This document shows, piece after piece, positions 39,567 through 50,467 of a stretch of 64,000 nt of DNA (positions are counted from its first letter, which is position 1; the number at the start of each line of letters is the position of its first letter). The DNA lies in NCBI RefSeq assembly GCF_013041615.1, contig NZ_JABEPQ010000001.1, positions 426,976 to 490,975 of the forward strand, in the 5' to 3' direction. This stretch comes from Knoellia koreensis (GTDB lineage: Bacteria; Actinomycetota; Actinomycetes; Actinomycetales; Dermatophilaceae). The notes beneath the pieces are model-generated. The model was not told where the DNA came from, ran no database searches, and worked only from the letters and a program-made list of their open reading frames with translations. Position numbers and translations under genes: made by a program.

Positions 39567-39639
39567 GATGCTGTCCTGGCTTTTCGGGGTCCCCGCGAAG
39601 TATCGGAGCGTGGGACGAGTGGAGAACTTCGTGGGGTGT

Positions 39640-41184
39640 TCATGGCATCCTCCAAACCCGGCCGTCACGACGCATCATCTCGTCGGCGCTCTCCGGTCCC
39701 CAGCCGCCGGCCTTGTAGGGCTCGACCCGGCCCTTCTGCTTGGACCAGTAGCGCTCGACGGGGTCGAGGATCTCCCAGGAGAGCTCGACCTCCTCGTGCC
39801 GGGGGAACAGCGGCGGGTCGCCGAGCAGCACGTCGAGGATGAGCCGTTCGTAGGCCTCGGGGCTGGACTCGGTGAACGAGCGGCCATATCCGAAGTCCAT
39901 GGTGACGTCGCGGACCTCCATCTGCGCACCGGGCACCTTGGCGCCGAAGCGCATGGTGATGCCCTCGTCGGGCTGGACGCGGATGACGATGGCGTTCTGC
40001 CCGAGCTCCTCGGTGGCGGTGTGCTCGAACGGCAGATGTGGCGCCTTCTTGAAGACGACGGCGATCTCGGTGACCCGCTTGCCGAGGCGTTTGCCGGTGC
40101 GCAGGTAGAACGGGACGCCCGCCCAGCGGCGCGAGTCGATCTCGACCTTCATCGCGGCATACGTCTCCGTGTGGGAGCCCTTGGCGACGCCGTCCTCCTC
40201 GAGGTAGCCGATGACGTGCTCGCCGCCCTGCCACCCCGCGGCATACTGACCGCGCGCCGTGGACTTGCCGAGGTCACCCGGGTGACGCACGGCGGAGAGG
40301 ACCTTCTCCTTCTCGGCGCGCAGGTGCTCGGCCGCGAACGACACCGGCTCCTCCATCGCGGTGAGCGCGAGGAGCTGGAGCAGGTGGTTCTGGATGACGT
40401 CGCGGGCGGCGCCGATGCCGTCGTAGTAGCCGGCGCGGCCACCGATGCCGATGTCCTCGGCCATGGTGATCTGCACGTGGTCGACGTAGTTGGCATTCCA
40501 CACCGGCTCGAACATCTGGTTGGCGAAGCGCAGCGCCAACAGGTTCTGCACCGTCTCCTTGCCGAGGTAGTGGTCGATGCGGAAGACCGAGTCGGGTGGG
40601 AAGACGCTCTCGACGATCTCGTTGAGCTCGCGTGCGGACTTCAGGTCATGCCCGAACGGCTTCTCGATGACGACGCGGCGCCACGAGTCGCCTTCGGGGC
40701 GGCTGAGGCCGGAGCGTTCGAGCTGCTCGCAGACCACCGAGAACGAGCCGGGTGGGATCGACAGGTAGAACGCGACGTTGCCGCCGGTGCCGCGCTCGGT
40801 TTCCAGCGACTTGACCGTCTCGGCGAGCAGGTCGAAGGCGTTGGGGTCGTCGAACGTGCCCGGGACGAACCGGAACCCTTCGGCGAGGTTGCGCCAGACG
40901 CTCTCGCGAAAGGGAGTCCGCGCGTGCTGCTTCACGGCGTCGTAGACGATCTTGCCGAAGTCCTGGTCGGCCCAGTCGCGGCGCGCGAAGCCGACGAGCG
41001 AGAAGCCCGGCGGCAGCAGGCCCCGGTTGGCGAGGTCGTAGATCGCGGGCAGCAGCTTCTTGCGCGCCAGGTCGCCGGTCACGCCGAACAGCACCATGCA
41101 GCATGGTCCGGCGATGCGGGGGAGTCGCTTGTCCCGTGGGTCGCGCAGCGGGTTGCTCGCCTGCGTCACGCGGGTCGGGCTCAT
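39640..41184 (-). CDS. zwf: Glucose-6-phosphate 1-dehydrogenase
   Basis: 514 residues. Coenzyme site FGVTGDLARKKLLPAIYDL, catalytic RIDHYLGKE near 216-224, and VIEKPFGHDL. It reduces NADP+ while oxidising glucose 6-phosphate. ATGA overlap with pgi upstream; opcA follows after a 73-bp gap. Confidence 0.97.
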   Translation of the reverse strand: MSPTRVTQASNPLRDPRDKRLPRIAGPCCMVLFGVTGDLARKKLLPAIYDLANRGLLPPGFSLVGFARRDWADQDFGKIVYDAVKQHARTPFRESVWRNLAEGFRFVPGTFDDPNAFDLLAETVKSLETERGTGGNVAFYLSIPPGSFSVVCEQLERSGLSRPEGDSWRRVVIEKPFGHDLKSARELNEIVESVFPPDSVFRIDHYLGKETVQNLLALRFANQMFEPVWNANYVDHVQITMAEDIGIGGRAGYYDGIGAARDVIQNHLLQLLALTAMEEPVSFAAEHLRAEKEKVLSAVRHPGDLGKSTARGQYAAGWQGGEHVIGYLEEDGVAKGSHTETYAAMKVEIDSRRWAGVPFYLRTGKRLGKRVTEIAVVFKKAPHLPFEHTATEELGQNAIVIRVQPDEGITMRFGAKVPGAQMEVRDVTMDFGYGRSFTESSPEAYERLILDVLLGDPPLFPRHEEVELSWEILDPVERYWSKQKGRVEPYKAGGWGPESADEMMRRDGRVWRMP

Positions 41185-42836
41185 GTGGCTGCTTCCGCGG
41201 GTGCGAGGGCCTCGAGGGCGTCGCGCACCTGCGCCAGTCCGGCGTCGTGGTCGGTGAGGTGCAGCTGGAGGACCGGCCGGTTGTGCTCGGCCAGCACCTG
41301 CGCGTCACCGGCGGCCTGCGAGGCGATGAAGTCACCGAAGGTGAACTCGCGGCCCGGGATGGCGAGGTCCTCGCGCGGCTGGGTCGTCACCTGGAGGTAG
41401 ACACCTGTGGCCGGGCCGCCCTTGTGGAACTGCCCGGTGGAGTGCAGGAAGCGCGGCCCCCAGCCGAACGTCGTGGGACGTCCGGTATGCCGTGCCACGA
41501 CCGGGCGCGTCTGCGCCAGGTCGGCGTCGGCGAGGCGGTCGAGGTAGGCCATGATCGCGACGTAGCCGGTCTTGGGGTCGAGCTGGGCCAGGAGCGCGTC
41601 GATGGCTGCGGGGACGGTCTTGGCGTCGCCGAGCCAGTCACCGCCCAGGGCGCGGATCTCCACGGCACCGTCGGTGGCGGCCGGCTCGTCGGTGGCGCCG
41701 ATTCCCTTGTCCAGCAACGCCCGAGCGGCCTTCTTGGCACTCTCGACGTCGGGCTGGTCGAAGGGGTTGATGCCGAGCAGGCGGCCGGCCGCAGCGACCG
41801 CGACCTCCCACAGGAGCAGCTGCGCGCCGAGCGGCCCGCTCACGTCGACCGTCGACTGGTCCGCGTGGACGGGCTCGTCCGCGGGCTCGTCGTCGTCGGA
41901 GTCGGCCACGAGGTGCACCACGGTCACATCTGCGGCGGGCTGGGCGACCTCGGGGTCGTCGTCGGTGCCGACGACGACCGGCAGGATGCCGGTGCCCTGC
42001 TTGCCCGTGGACTCGGCGATGAGCTGCTCAGCCCAGTCGGCGAAGCCGACGATGCCGGAACCGTCGTCGACGATGACGAGCTTGTCGCGCAGCGGGTCGG
42101 TGCCCGCCATGGCCGCGCCCAGCCGCAGGCCGGGGTTGGCGTCGTCGTCGGCGCTGAGCACGTCGGAGACCGCCTCGGCGTCGTCGAGCAGGGCCTCGAT
42201 GTCGGCACCGGCGAGGCCGGACGGCACGAGACCGAACGCGGTGAGCGCGGAGTAGCGGCCACCGACGTTGGGGTCGGCGTTGATGACGCGGTAGCCGTCC
42301 TTGCGGGACTGCTCGTCCAGCGGGCTGCCCGGGTCGGTCACGACGACGATGCGCGCGGTGGGGTCGATGCCGGCCTCGCTGAAGGCGGCCTGGAAGGCAC
42401 GCCGCTGTGAGTCGGTCTCGACGGTCGACCCCGACTTGCTCGACACCACCACGACGGTGCGGTCGAGGTCGGTGATGGCGTCGCGCACCATGTCCGGCTG
42501 GGAGGAGTCGAGCACCACGAGCGGCACGTCGTCGGTCGCACAGATCACCTCTGGCGCCAAGGACGACCCGCCCATGCCGCAGAGCACGACCCGGTCGACG
42601 CCCTCGGCCTTGAGCTGGTCGCGCAGCGCGGCGATCTCACCGATCAGGGGCCGCGACGAGCGCGGCAGCCCCACCCAGGACAGCCGGATGGCGGACTCGG
42701 ACTCCGCGTCCGGACCCCACAGGGTGGCGTCCTGCGCGAAGAGCTTGCCGGCGAAACCGGCCTCGACCAGCTCGGGCACCTTCGCCGCGATGGCGTCGGC
42801 GGCGGCTCCTGAGGCGACGACCCCCAGTGAGCTCAC
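41181..42836 (-). CDS. pgi: Glucose-6-phosphate isomerase
   Basis: 551 residues. [25 protein letters not shown] (phosphate loop) and [15 protein letters not shown] are the SIS-domain PGI landmarks. This divergent class resembles the PGI half of transaldolase-PGI fusions, and here the transaldolase is indeed the adjacent, overlapping gene (GTGA). GTG 42836 is used; the open frame further upstream overlaps tal and is a shadow. An internal acidic stretch ([11 protein letters not shown]) is unusual. Confidence 0.94.
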   Translation of the reverse strand: MSSLGVVASGAAADAIAAKVPELVEAGFAGKLFAQDATLWGPDAESESAIRLSWVGLPRSSRPLIGEIAALRDQLKAEGVDRVVLCGMGGSSLAPEVICATDDVPLVVLDSSQPDMVRDAITDLDRTVVVVSSKSGSTVETDSQRRAFQAAFSEAGIDPTARIVVVTDPGSPLDEQSRKDGYRVINADPNVGGRYSALTAFGLVPSGLAGADIEALLDDAEAVSDVLSADDDANPGLRLGAAMAGTDPLRDKLVIVDDGSGIVGFADWAEQLIAESTGKQGTGILPVVVGTDDDPEVAQPAADVTVVHLVADSDDDEPADEPVHADQSTVDVSGPLGAQLLLWEVAVAAAGRLLGINPFDQPDVESAKKAARALLDKGIGATDEPAATDGAVEIRALGGDWLGDAKTVPAAIDALLAQLDPKTGYVAIMAYLDRLADADLAQTRPVVARHTGRPTTFGWGPRFLHSTGQFHKGGPATGVYLQVTTQPREDLAIPGREFTFGDFIASQAAGDAQVLAEHNRPVLQLHLTDHDAGLAQVRDALEALAPAEAAT

Positions 42837-43984
42837 TTCTCGCCCTCGACGTCGGACCGGGCCAGGTCGAGGTCCTTCTGCACCTCGTCCGCGAGCTCCG
42901 CCCAGGCCTGGTCGAACTTCTCCAGACCCTCCTTCTCGAGCACGTCGGTGACGTCCGAGTAGGAGATGCCGAGCGCCTCCACCTGGTCCAGCACCTCGCC
43001 GGCTGCGGCGTAGCTGCCGGTGACCGTGTCGCCGGTGACCTCGCCGTGGTCGGCCACGGCGTCGAGCGTCTTTTCCGGCATGGTGTTGACGGTGTTGGGC
43101 GCGACCAGCTCGGTGACGTACAGGGTGTCCTTGTAGTCCGGGTTCTTCACGCCGGTCGAGGCCCACAGCGGACGCTGGGCGTTGGCGCCGTCGTCGGCGA
43201 GGTTCTGCCACCGGGGCGTGCCGAAGACCTCTTCGTAGGCCTGGTAGGCGAGCTGGGCGTTGGCCACACCGGCCTTGCCCTTGAGCTCCTTGGCCTCCTG
43301 GGCCTTGTCGCCCTCGATGGCGTCGAGCCGCTTGTCGATCTCGGTGTCGACGCGGGAGACGAAGAAGGACGCGACCGAGTAGATCTTCGACAGGTCCTTG
43401 CCCGCCTCACGGGCCTGCTCCAGGCCGGTGAGGAAGGCGTTCATGACACCGCGGTACCGGTCGAGCGAGAAGATCAGCGTGACGTTGACGCTGATGCCCT
43501 CGGCCAGCACCTGCGAGATCGCGGGGAGGCCCTCGACGGTCGCCGGGATCTTGATGAACACGTTCGGCCGGTCGACGACCTCGGCCAGCTCCTTGGCCTG
43601 CTGCACGGTGCCGGCGGTGTCGTGGGCGAGGCGCGGGTCGACCTCGATCGACACCCGTCCGTCGAGGCCGTTCGTCGCCTCGAAGACCGGCATCATGATG
43701 TCGCAGGCCGCGCGGACGTCGTCGGTGGTGAGCTTGCGGACCGTCTCCCACACGTCCTTGCCCTCGCGGGCGCACTGGCGCAGGTCCTCGTCGTAGCGGT
43801 CACCCTTGGCCAGCGCGGCCTGGAAGATCGACGGGTTCGTCGTCACGCCGACGACGCCCATCGTGTCGATGAGCTCCTGCAGGTTGCCGGTCTCGATGCG
43901 CTCGCGCGACAGGTCGTCGAGCCACACGGACACGCCCTGGTCGGACAGGGCCTGGATGTTCTTGTTCTGGGCCACGAGGGTCAC
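42833..43984 (-). CDS. tal: Transaldolase
   Basis: 383 residues of the long actinobacterial class. [25 protein letters not shown], and the Schiff-base Lys in [11 protein letters not shown] near residue 140. It moves a dihydroxyacetone unit between sugar phosphates. GTG start with a 4-bp overlap to tkt. Confidence 0.95.
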   Translation of the reverse strand: MTLVAQNKNIQALSDQGVSVWLDDLSRERIETGNLQELIDTMGVVGVTTNPSIFQAALAKGDRYDEDLRQCAREGKDVWETVRKLTTDDVRAACDIMMPVFEATNGLDGRVSIEVDPRLAHDTAGTVQQAKELAEVVDRPNVFIKIPATVEGLPAISQVLAEGISVNVTLIFSLDRYRGVMNAFLTGLEQAREAGKDLSKIYSVASFFVSRVDTEIDKRLDAIEGDKAQEAKELKGKAGVANAQLAYQAYEEVFGTPRWQNLADDGANAQRPLWASTGVKNPDYKDTLYVTELVAPNTVNTMPEKTLDAVADHGEVTGDTVTGSYAAAGEVLDQVEALGISYSDVTDVLEKEGLEKFDQAWAELADEVQKDLDLARSDVEGEK

Positions 43985-46263
43985 TTCCTCTTCGTGCTGG
44001 CCGCGGCCTTCGTCGCGGCGCTCTTCTTGGTGGTCGTGTCGGTCACGCCGCGTCGTGCCTCGGCGGCGCGGGGCCGGGTCTGGGTGACGGTTGCTGCTCG
44101 CCGGGTGCCGCCCTTGGCGTCCTTGATCGAGTCCTTGGCTGCCTTGACGACGGCCTCGGGGGTGATGCCGAACTCGCGGTAGAGCGTCTTGTAGTCGGCG
44201 GACGCGCCGTAGTGCTCGAGGCTGATGCTGCGGCCGGCGTCACCGACGATGTCGTGCCAGCCGAGGGAGACGGCCGCCTCGACGCTGACGCGGGCGCGCA
44301 CGTCCGGGGGCAGGACGCGGTTCTGGTATGCCGTCGTCTGGTCCTCGAACCACTCGCGGCACGGCATCGAGACCACGCGGGTCTTGATGCCCTGCTTCTC
44401 GAGGGTCTCGCGGGCGTCGAGCGCGATGGCGACCTCGGAGCCGGTGGCGACGAGGATGACATCGGGCTTGGCCTTGCCGGTGGGGCCGCCGTCGATGAGG
44501 ACGTAGGCACCCTTGGCGACGCCCGCCGTGCTGGCGTACTTCTTGCGGTCGATGACCGGCAGCGCCTGGCGAGTCAGCGCAAGGGCCGCGGTGCGCTCGT
44601 TGTGCAGGATGTGGCCCCACGCGGCGGAGGTCTCGTTGGCGTCGGCGGGACGGACCACGTCGAGGCCGGGGATGGCGCGCAGCGCAGCGAGGTGCTCGAC
44701 CGGCTGGTGGGTCGGGCCGTCCTCGCCGAGGCCGATCGAGTCGTGCGTCCAGACGTAGGTGACGGGCAGCTGCTGGATCGCGGCGAGCCGCACGGCCGGT
44801 CGCATGTAGTCGGAGAACACGAGGAACGTGCCGCCGTACGGGCGGGTGAGCCCCTCGAGGGCGATCCCGTTGAGGATCATGCCCATGCCGTTCTCACGGA
44901 TGCCGAAGTGCAGGGTCCGGCCGTAGGGGCCGCCCTTCCACTCGCGGGTCTGCTTGCTCCTGGGGATGAAGGACGGCTCGCCCTCCATCGTCGTGTTGTT
45001 CGACTCGGCGAGGTCGGCAGAGCCACCCCACAGCTCGGGCATCACGGGAGCCAGCGCGGTCAGCACCTTGCCGGATGCAGCGCGGGTCGCCATGCCCTTC
45101 TCGGTGTCCGTGGGGAAGACCGGCAGCGCGGCGTCGAGGTCGGCCGGCGGCTCACCGGTGACGACACGGTCGAGGAGCTTGGCGCCTTCGGGGTTGGCCT
45201 TGCGCCACGCGGCATACCGCTTGTCCCACGCCTTGTGGGCGGCCTTGCCGCGCGCCTTGACCTTGCGCGCGTGGGTGAGCACGTCGCGGTCGACCTGGAA
45301 GGTCTTCTTCGGGTCGAAGCCCAGGACCTCCTTGGTCGCGGCCACCTCCTCCTCGCCGAGTGCGGAGCCGTGCGACTTGCCGGTGTCCTGCTTGGTGGGG
45401 GCGGGCCACGCGATGATCGTGTGCAGCACGACGAGCGTCGGCTTCTTGGACTTCTTCGACTTCTCGAGCGCGGTGTAGAGGGAGTCGACGTCCTCGACGT
45501 ACTCGGAGCCGTCGCCGTTCTTGCGCCAGTCGACCTCGACCACGTCCCAGCCGTAGGCGCGGTAGCGCGCGGCGACGTCCTCGGAGAAGGAGATGTCGGT
45601 GTCGTCCTCGATCGAGATCTGGTTGGCGTCGTAGATCGCGGTGAGGTTGCCGAGCTCCTGGTGGCCCGCGAGCGAGCTGGCCTCGGACGACACGCCCTCC
45701 ATGAGGTCGCCGTCGGAGGCGATCACCCAGATGTGGTGGTCGAACGGGCTCTCGCCGGGCTTGGCGTCGGGGTCGAACAGCCCGCGCTGGCGGCGCTGCG
45801 CCATCGCCATGCCCACGGCGGAGGCGAAGCCGGAGCCCAGCGGCCCGGTCGTGATCTCGACGCCGGTGGTGTGGTGGACCTCGGGGTGGCCCGGCGTGAG
45901 CGAGCCCCACGTGCGCAGCGCCTTGAGGTCGGTCAGCTCGAGTCCGTAACCGGACAGGTAGAGCTGGATGTACTGGGTGAGGCTCGAGTGGCCGGCCGAC
46001 AGGACGAACCGGTCACGTCCCAGCCAGGTCGGGTCGTTCGGGTCGTGCGCCATCACCTGCTGGAAGAGGAGGTATGCCGCGGGGGCGAGGCTCATGGCCG
46101 TGCCCGGGTGGCCGTTGCCGACCTTCTGCACGGCGTCGGCGGCGAGGACCCGGACGGTGTCGACCGCCCGCACGTCCAGGTCGTTCCAGCCTGCCTTTCG
46201 CGCGACCGGCTTCTTCAGCCCTGTCCTGCGCTGGGCCTTGGTCTGACGGGCTTTCGTGGGCAC
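43981..46263 (-). CDS. tkt: Transketolase with basic terminal extensions
   Basis: 760 residues; typical transketolases are about 660-700. TPP site GDGDLMEG-type ([12 protein letters not shown]), [17 protein letters not shown], and the pyrimidine domain IRENGMGMI. The N-terminus has about 24 basic residues-rich positions ([19 protein letters not shown]). The C-terminus ends in a Lys/Ala/Thr tail ([18 protein letters not shown]), like that of UvrA. GAGGAG is 8 nt before the GTG. First gene of tkt-tal-pgi-zwf-opcA-pgl. Confidence 0.96.
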   Translation of the reverse strand: MPTKARQTKAQRRTGLKKPVARKAGWNDLDVRAVDTVRVLAADAVQKVGNGHPGTAMSLAPAAYLLFQQVMAHDPNDPTWLGRDRFVLSAGHSSLTQYIQLYLSGYGLELTDLKALRTWGSLTPGHPEVHHTTGVEITTGPLGSGFASAVGMAMAQRRQRGLFDPDAKPGESPFDHHIWVIASDGDLMEGVSSEASSLAGHQELGNLTAIYDANQISIEDDTDISFSEDVAARYRAYGWDVVEVDWRKNGDGSEYVEDVDSLYTALEKSKKSKKPTLVVLHTIIAWPAPTKQDTGKSHGSALGEEEVAATKEVLGFDPKKTFQVDRDVLTHARKVKARGKAAHKAWDKRYAAWRKANPEGAKLLDRVVTGEPPADLDAALPVFPTDTEKGMATRAASGKVLTALAPVMPELWGGSADLAESNNTTMEGEPSFIPRSKQTREWKGGPYGRTLHFGIRENGMGMILNGIALEGLTRPYGGTFLVFSDYMRPAVRLAAIQQLPVTYVWTHDSIGLGEDGPTHQPVEHLAALRAIPGLDVVRPADANETSAAWGHILHNERTAALALTRQALPVIDRKKYASTAGVAKGAYVLIDGGPTGKAKPDVILVATGSEVAIALDARETLEKQGIKTRVVSMPCREWFEDQTTAYQNRVLPPDVRARVSVEAAVSLGWHDIVGDAGRSISLEHYGASADYKTLYREFGITPEAVVKAAKDSIKDAKGGTRRAATVTQTRPRAAEARRGVTDTTTKKSAATKAAASTKRK

Positions 46264-46326
46264 TGAGAGGTCTCCTCACGCTGGGTGCTCGGGTGACGTG
46301 CACGGATGGGAACGACGACACCACCG

Positions 46327-46332
46327 AGACTA
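46327..46332 (-). promoter_or_regulatory. Possible -10 of the tkt operon
   Basis: Minus-strand TAGTCT about 65 bp before the tkt GTG in the 169-bp divergent spacer; no clear -35. Confidence 0.35.
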
Positions 46333-46392
46333 GTCCCGGGGGTGATGCGCGTCGCATCCAGGACCGAGGGCCGGGCACCCGCGCGCCGGGGC

Positions 46393-46398
46393 TAGACT
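46393..46398 (+). promoter_or_regulatory. Possible -10 of ctaB
   Basis: TAGACT about 35 bp before the GTG at 46433. Confidence 0.4.
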
Positions 46399-46432
46399 GG
46401 CGACGCCCGTTCGGGCTCGCCCAGAGACCCTC

Positions 46433-47398
46433 GTGACTCCCTCGAAGGACGCCGTGACCGCTATCGACCCGACCGCCCGGACCTCCACGTCCCCGGCACC
46501 GGCGAAGCGCAGCAAGGCCGCGGCATACCTCGCCCTCACCAAGCCCCGCATCATCGAGCTGCTGCTCGTCACGACGGTGCCAGTGATGTTCTTGGCCCAC
46601 AAGGGAATTCCTTCGCTGTGGCTCATCGTCGCCACGCTCGTCGGCGGCTCGCTCAGCGCCGGCGCGGCCAACACGTTCAACTGCGTCTACGACCGCGACA
46701 TCGACGCCGAGATGCACCGCACGAGCAACCGGCCGATGGTGACGGGCGAGATCACACCGCGCGAGGGCGTCGTCTTCGGCCTCGTGCTGACCGTGGTGTC
46801 GACGGCGTGGCTGGCGGTGTTCGTCAACGTCCTGTCCGCGGCCCTCAGCCTGGGCGCGATCGTCATGTATGCCGTGGGCTACACGATGCTGCTCAAGCGC
46901 CGCACGTCGCAGAACATCGTCTGGGGTGGGGCGGCCGGGTGCATGCCCGTGCTGATCGGCTGGTCGGCCGTCACCAACTCGGTGTCGTGGTCGGCGGTCG
47001 TGCTGTTCCTCGTCATCTTCTTCTGGACACCGCCGCACTACTGGCCGCTGTCGATGCGGTTCAAGGACGACTACGCGGCCGCCGGGGTGCCGATGGCGCC
47101 GGTCGTGCGCGACTTCGTCGTCGTGGCGCGGCAGGTCGTCGTCTACTCCTGGCTCATGGTGGCGGCGTCGCTCGCGCTGGTGTGGGTCAACCCGATGGGG
47201 TGGCTCTACCTCGTGACCGCCGTGCTGTGCGGCGGCATGTTCGTGGCCGAGGCGCACCGGCTGCTGCGGGCCGCGAAGGTCGGTGCGGGGCCGAAGGTGC
47301 TCAAGCCGATGCGCCTGTTCCACTTCTCGATCACCTACGTCGGCATCCTCTTCCTCGGCGTCGCGCTCGACCCGCTGCTCTACCTGCCGATCGGCTGA
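46433..47398 (+). CDS. ctaB: Protoheme IX farnesyltransferase (heme O synthase)
   Basis: 321 residues with nine membrane segments. The UbiA-family Asp motifs are [19 protein letters not shown] near residue 83 and [12 protein letters not shown] near 210. It adds the farnesyl chain to heme B for cytochrome oxidase; ctaA downstream makes heme A. GTG 46433 is used, GTG 46454 with AAGGA is an alternative. Divergent from tkt, the usual actinobacterial arrangement. It ends inside the convergent MFS gene (19 bp). Confidence 0.95.
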   Translation: MTPSKDAVTAIDPTARTSTSPAPAKRSKAAAYLALTKPRIIELLLVTTVPVMFLAHKGIPSLWLIVATLVGGSLSAGAANTFNCVYDRDIDAEMHRTSNRPMVTGEITPREGVVFGLVLTVVSTAWLAVFVNVLSAALSLGAIVMYAVGYTMLLKRRTSQNIVWGGAAGCMPVLIGWSAVTNSVSWSAVVLFLVIFFWTPPHYWPLSMRFKDDYAAAGVPMAPVVRDFVVVARQVVVYSWLMVAASLALVWVNPMGWLYLVTAVLCGGMFVAEAHRLLRAAKVGAGPKVLKPMRLFHFSITYVGILFLGVALDPLLYLPIG

Positions 47399-48666
47399 GC
47401 CGGCATCGGCTCGCGCGGTAGCTCACGTCCCCTCCGGAACGGCCCGACGAACACCGAGAGGCAGCCGACCGCGTTGAGCCCGGCCATGGCCAGGATGGTC
47501 TCCCGGACACCGATGGCCTCACCGAGGGCGCCGGCGACGAGCCCGGCGAGCGGCATGGTGCCGAAGTTCAGCACCGCCATCGTGGCCGTGGTGCGGCCGA
47601 TGAGCGCGGCCGGGGTGTAACGCACGCGGAACGACGCGCGCACGACGTTGGCGCCGACGACGCCGACCCCGACGAGGAACGAGCCCAGCGGCACGAGGGC
47701 GACGCCCACGCCGGGCTGCGCCAGGCCGACGAGGATGGCCGTGGGGCCGCCGAGCACCTGGAGCCAGCGCAGGGCGCCCGCGTCCCCGAGCCAGCGGACG
47801 GTGCGGGTCGCGACCGTGGCGCCGAGCAGCCCCCCGCAGGCACCGATCGCGATGACGGTGCCGACGAACGACGGCTCGAGCCCCAGGTCGCGCACGAGGA
47901 ACAGCACCATGAGCGCGCCATAGCCGGTGAGCGCGAAGTTGCCGAGCCCACCCTGGATCGCGAAGAACCGCAGGAACCGGTCGTGCACGACGACCCGGAC
48001 ACCCTCGCGCACCTGGCGCCCCATGGGTTCGCGCTCGGGTCGCTCGGGTGCGGGTCCCAGCTGGTCGGGACGCATGCGCCACAGGCAGACCCAGGACACC
48101 AGGAACGAGAGCGTGTCCACCACGACGGCGCCGGCCGCGGAGAACGCCTGCACCAGCAGGCCGCCGAGCCCGGGGCCGGCGATCTGCATCGCCGACTCGG
48201 TGCCGTAGATGCGCGAGTTGGCCGCCTCGAGGTCGTCGCGGTGCACGACCCGGGGGACGAGCGCGGTGTATGCCGTGCGGAAGAAGACGGTGCAGCTGCC
48301 GAGGGCCAGCGCGATCACCATGAGGTGGGGGAGGGTCAGCAGGTGCACGGCCCAGGCGACGGGCACGGACGCCACGGCGACGGCGCCGACCAGGTCGGCG
48401 GTCATCATCACCCGGCGCGGGTCGCTGCGGTCGACGATGGCACCGACCGGCAGCCCGAGGACCAGCCACGGGAACCAGACGGCACCGGCGAGCAACCCCA
48501 TCGGGAACGGCCCGGCATGGAACTGGGTGACCGCGATGAGCGGGAAGACGACGGTCGTCGTCATCGAGCCCAGGACGCTGACGCCCTCCCCGAACCAGAG
48601 CAGGCGGAAGTTCCGGTTGCGGGCCAGGGGAGTGGGCTGGGCAACCGGTGTGGTCGTGGTCGTCAT
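47380..48666 (-). CDS. MFS exporter
   Basis: 428 residues, about twelve membrane segments, with the loop [18 protein letters not shown]. It resembles the macrolide-exporter-like (MefA/EntS-type) MFS family, so a drug or metabolite pump is plausible. It is translationally coupled (ATGA) to the ArsR-type regulator upstream, which probably controls it. Confidence 0.88.
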   Translation of the reverse strand: MTTTTTPVAQPTPLARNRNFRLLWFGEGVSVLGSMTTTVVFPLIAVTQFHAGPFPMGLLAGAVWFPWLVLGLPVGAIVDRSDPRRVMMTADLVGAVAVASVPVAWAVHLLTLPHLMVIALALGSCTVFFRTAYTALVPRVVHRDDLEAANSRIYGTESAMQIAGPGLGGLLVQAFSAAGAVVVDTLSFLVSWVCLWRMRPDQLGPAPERPEREPMGRQVREGVRVVVHDRFLRFFAIQGGLGNFALTGYGALMVLFLVRDLGLEPSFVGTVIAIGACGGLLGATVATRTVRWLGDAGALRWLQVLGGPTAILVGLAQPGVGVALVPLGSFLVGVGVVGANVVRASFRVRYTPAALIGRTTATMAVLNFGTMPLAGLVAGALGEAIGVRETILAMAGLNAVGCLSVFVGPFRRGRELPREPMPAQPIGR

Positions 48667-49250
48667 GGCTGGGCCGGGAACCCTCGGGCGAAGACGTAGA
48701 CGGCCTCGCGTTCCTGGCCGTCGTCGGGCAGGTCGCGCCGGGACCACCTGAGCAGCACGTCGAGGACCTCCTCGGCCACCTCGCGCAGCTCGTCGGGGGT
48801 GAGGCGCAGCCAGTTCTGCGTCGCGAACGCCGCGTCGTCCCAGTCGGGCAGGCTGTCGGCGTTGGCGTTCCACTCCTTGACCCGCTCGAACTGGCGCTGC
48901 AGCGCGAGCGACTCCGCGGCATACGCGGCCGTGACCGCCGCCGTGTCGTCGGCGAAGTCCGCGCGCGACCAGCGGGTGCCGGCGTCGACGAGCTTCCACC
49001 AGCGCTCGCGCTTGTCCTTGGCCAGGTCGGGGGCCTCCTCCACGAGCCCGGCCTCGGCGAGGACCTTGAGGTGGTGGGAGGCGCTGCCGACGGCCTGCCC
49101 GGTCCGCCCCGCGAGGTGCGAGGCGGTCGACGGGCCGTCGACCTTGAGGGCGTCCATCATCCGGGCTCGGAACGGGTTGGCCATGGCCGACAGGGCCTTG
49201 GCGTCGGTGACCGTGCGGATGCCCGTGCGGTCGTGCTTCTTGGCTGGCAT
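48663..49250 (-). CDS. ArsR-family winged-helix repressor of the MFS pump
   Basis: 195 residues. Winged HTH at about 18-75: ALSAMANPFRARMMDALKVD, GPSTASHLAGRTGQAVGSAS and HHLKVLAEAGLVEE. The C-terminal half, rich in Trp (ERWWKL, DWDDAAFATQNWLRL), may bind a ligand. No ArsR-type metal Cys motif is seen, so an organic inducer is likely. It sits behind an array of its own probable operators. Confidence 0.9.
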   Translation of the reverse strand: MPAKKHDRTGIRTVTDAKALSAMANPFRARMMDALKVDGPSTASHLAGRTGQAVGSASHHLKVLAEAGLVEEAPDLAKDKRERWWKLVDAGTRWSRADFADDTAAVTAAYAAESLALQRQFERVKEWNANADSLPDWDDAAFATQNWLRLTPDELREVAEEVLDVLLRWSRRDLPDDGQEREAVYVFARGFPAQP

Positions 49251-49251
49251 G

Positions 49252-49302
49252 TGCACAAGAGTAGTTGCACAACCATAGTTGCACAAGAGGTCTTGTACAA
49301 CT
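49252..49302 (-). promoter_or_regulatory. Promoter with an array of TTGTGCAA operators
   Basis: On the minus strand, TTGTAC (-35, 49300-49295), a 17-nt spacer and TATGGT (-10, 49277-49272) form a promoter. Repeated TTGTGCAACTA half-sites overlay it: 49286-49276, 49272-49262, and TTGTGCA at 49258-49252, while 49279-49302 is an 11-bp inverted repeat with one mismatch. Autorepression by the ArsR-type protein is the natural reading. Confidence 0.75.
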
Positions 49303-49315
49303 GAGCCGCTCGGGA

Positions 49316-50227
49316 TCAGACCCGCCGCAACGCCACCATCGCCCGTACCAGCGCGACCACGAGCAGGCTCGCCAGCAGCATGTGTCCGAGCACCACGACC
49401 CAGGGAAGCCCGGTGAAGTACTGGGTGTAACCGACGGCACCCTGCAGCAGGGTCACGCCGAACACGGCCGCCCAGCCCCGCGCGGGCAGCGAGGTGGGAG
49501 CGGTGAGCCGGGCAGCCAGCCAGACCGCGACGACGAGGCCCACGAACAGCATGACCGCGTCGGCGTGCAGCCAGGAGATGGTGCGCGGGTCGAAGCCGTA
49601 GCGCGCGGGGGTCTCGGCATCGCCGGAGTGCGGGCCGCTCCCGGTGACGACAGTGCCGAGCGCCAGCACCACACCCGCCACGACGCAGGTCACCAGCCCG
49701 AGCCGATGGACGAGCGGGTGCACGGCCAGCGGCGCGGGGCCGGCCGGCAGCTGCGACCGGTAGTAGGCGAGCGACGCACTGGCGACGAGGACCATCGACA
49801 CGAGGAAATGGGCCGACACGATGAGCGGGTTGAGTCCGGTCAGCACCGTGATCCCGCCGATGACGGCCTGCGCGACGACGCCAGCAAGCACCACGACGGC
49901 CGGCACGACGAGGTCGCGACGCGCCGAACCCCAGCCGCGCCACACGGCATACCACTGCTCTCGCTGCGGCCCGCTCCAGCGCCACACGGCGTACAACGCC
50001 GCCAGGGCGACCCACCCGACGAGACCGGTCAGGGTGCGGTTACCGAACTCGATGTAGCGGTGGTAGCCCTCGGCCTGGTGCGCGACCGGCGTGTACGACC
50101 CGGGCACGCACTGCGGCCAGGTGGGGCAGCCGAGTCCGCTGCCGGTGAGCCGCACGAGCCCGCCGGTGACGACGATGAGGACCTCGACGACGACGTTCAG
50201 CAGGAGCAGTCGCCTCATCCAGGTCAC
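49316..50227 (-). CDS. ctaA: Heme A synthase (COX15/CtaA)
   Basis: 303 residues with eight membrane segments. GGLVRLTGSGLGCPTWPQC near residue 22, EFGNRTLTG, and His residues in helices (VSAHFLVSM, SWLHADAVM) bind the hemes. It oxidises heme O from CtaB to heme A. I chose the GTG at 50227 (VTWMRRLLLLN) because a -10 precedes it by 6 nt and the first helix then starts at once; ATG 50293 is the alternative. Confidence 0.93.
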   Translation of the reverse strand: MTWMRRLLLLNVVVEVLIVVTGGLVRLTGSGLGCPTWPQCVPGSYTPVAHQAEGYHRYIEFGNRTLTGLVGWVALAALYAVWRWSGPQREQWYAVWRGWGSARRDLVVPAVVVLAGVVAQAVIGGITVLTGLNPLIVSAHFLVSMVLVASASLAYYRSQLPAGPAPLAVHPLVHRLGLVTCVVAGVVLALGTVVTGSGPHSGDAETPARYGFDPRTISWLHADAVMLFVGLVVAVWLAARLTAPTSLPARGWAAVFGVTLLQGAVGYTQYFTGLPWVVVLGHMLLASLLVVALVRAMVALRRV

Positions 50228-50467
50228 CGCAGAAGGGTACGGGTCAGGGGTTTCCCCGACGGCGGTGGGGGAGCGATGGGGGACGTTCCTCATGGTGGCG
50301 CGGCAGGGGCGCTGGCTGACTGGTCCCATGACCGGGAGCGTGTGGCGGGTGGGTGTGGTCGTGGGGTATGCCGTGTTGCTGGCGGCGGCGGTCGTGACGG
50401 GTCGTCCCGCGTGGGTGGTCGTCGGGCTGGCGGTGGCCACGTCGGTGACCGGGCGGGCGGTCGGGCG
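50228..50467. other. 240-bp spacer between ctaA and the ABC permease gene
   Basis: Contains the ctaA -10 and one word copy (50366). A plus-strand frame from ATG 50328 reads as a hydrophobic peptide before running antisense into the permease gene; I do not call it. Confidence 0.4.
50234..50239 (-). promoter_or_regulatory. -10 box of ctaA (leaderless)
   Basis: Minus-strand TACCCT, then 6 nt, then the GTG at 50227. Confidence 0.5.

Noticed and set aside
41181-43211. Longer pgi frame extending into tal
   Set aside because: The extra N-terminus is out-of-frame tal sequence rich in Arg/Gly; the GTG at 42836 with the usual 4-bp overlap is the sensible start.
50328-50467. Plus-strand hydrophobic frame (ATG 50328) in the ctaA-permease spacer
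   Set aside because: No SD or promoter, and it continues about 150 codons antisense through the permease gene as low-complexity sequence. Could be a real small membrane protein only if a stop arose earlier; not supported.
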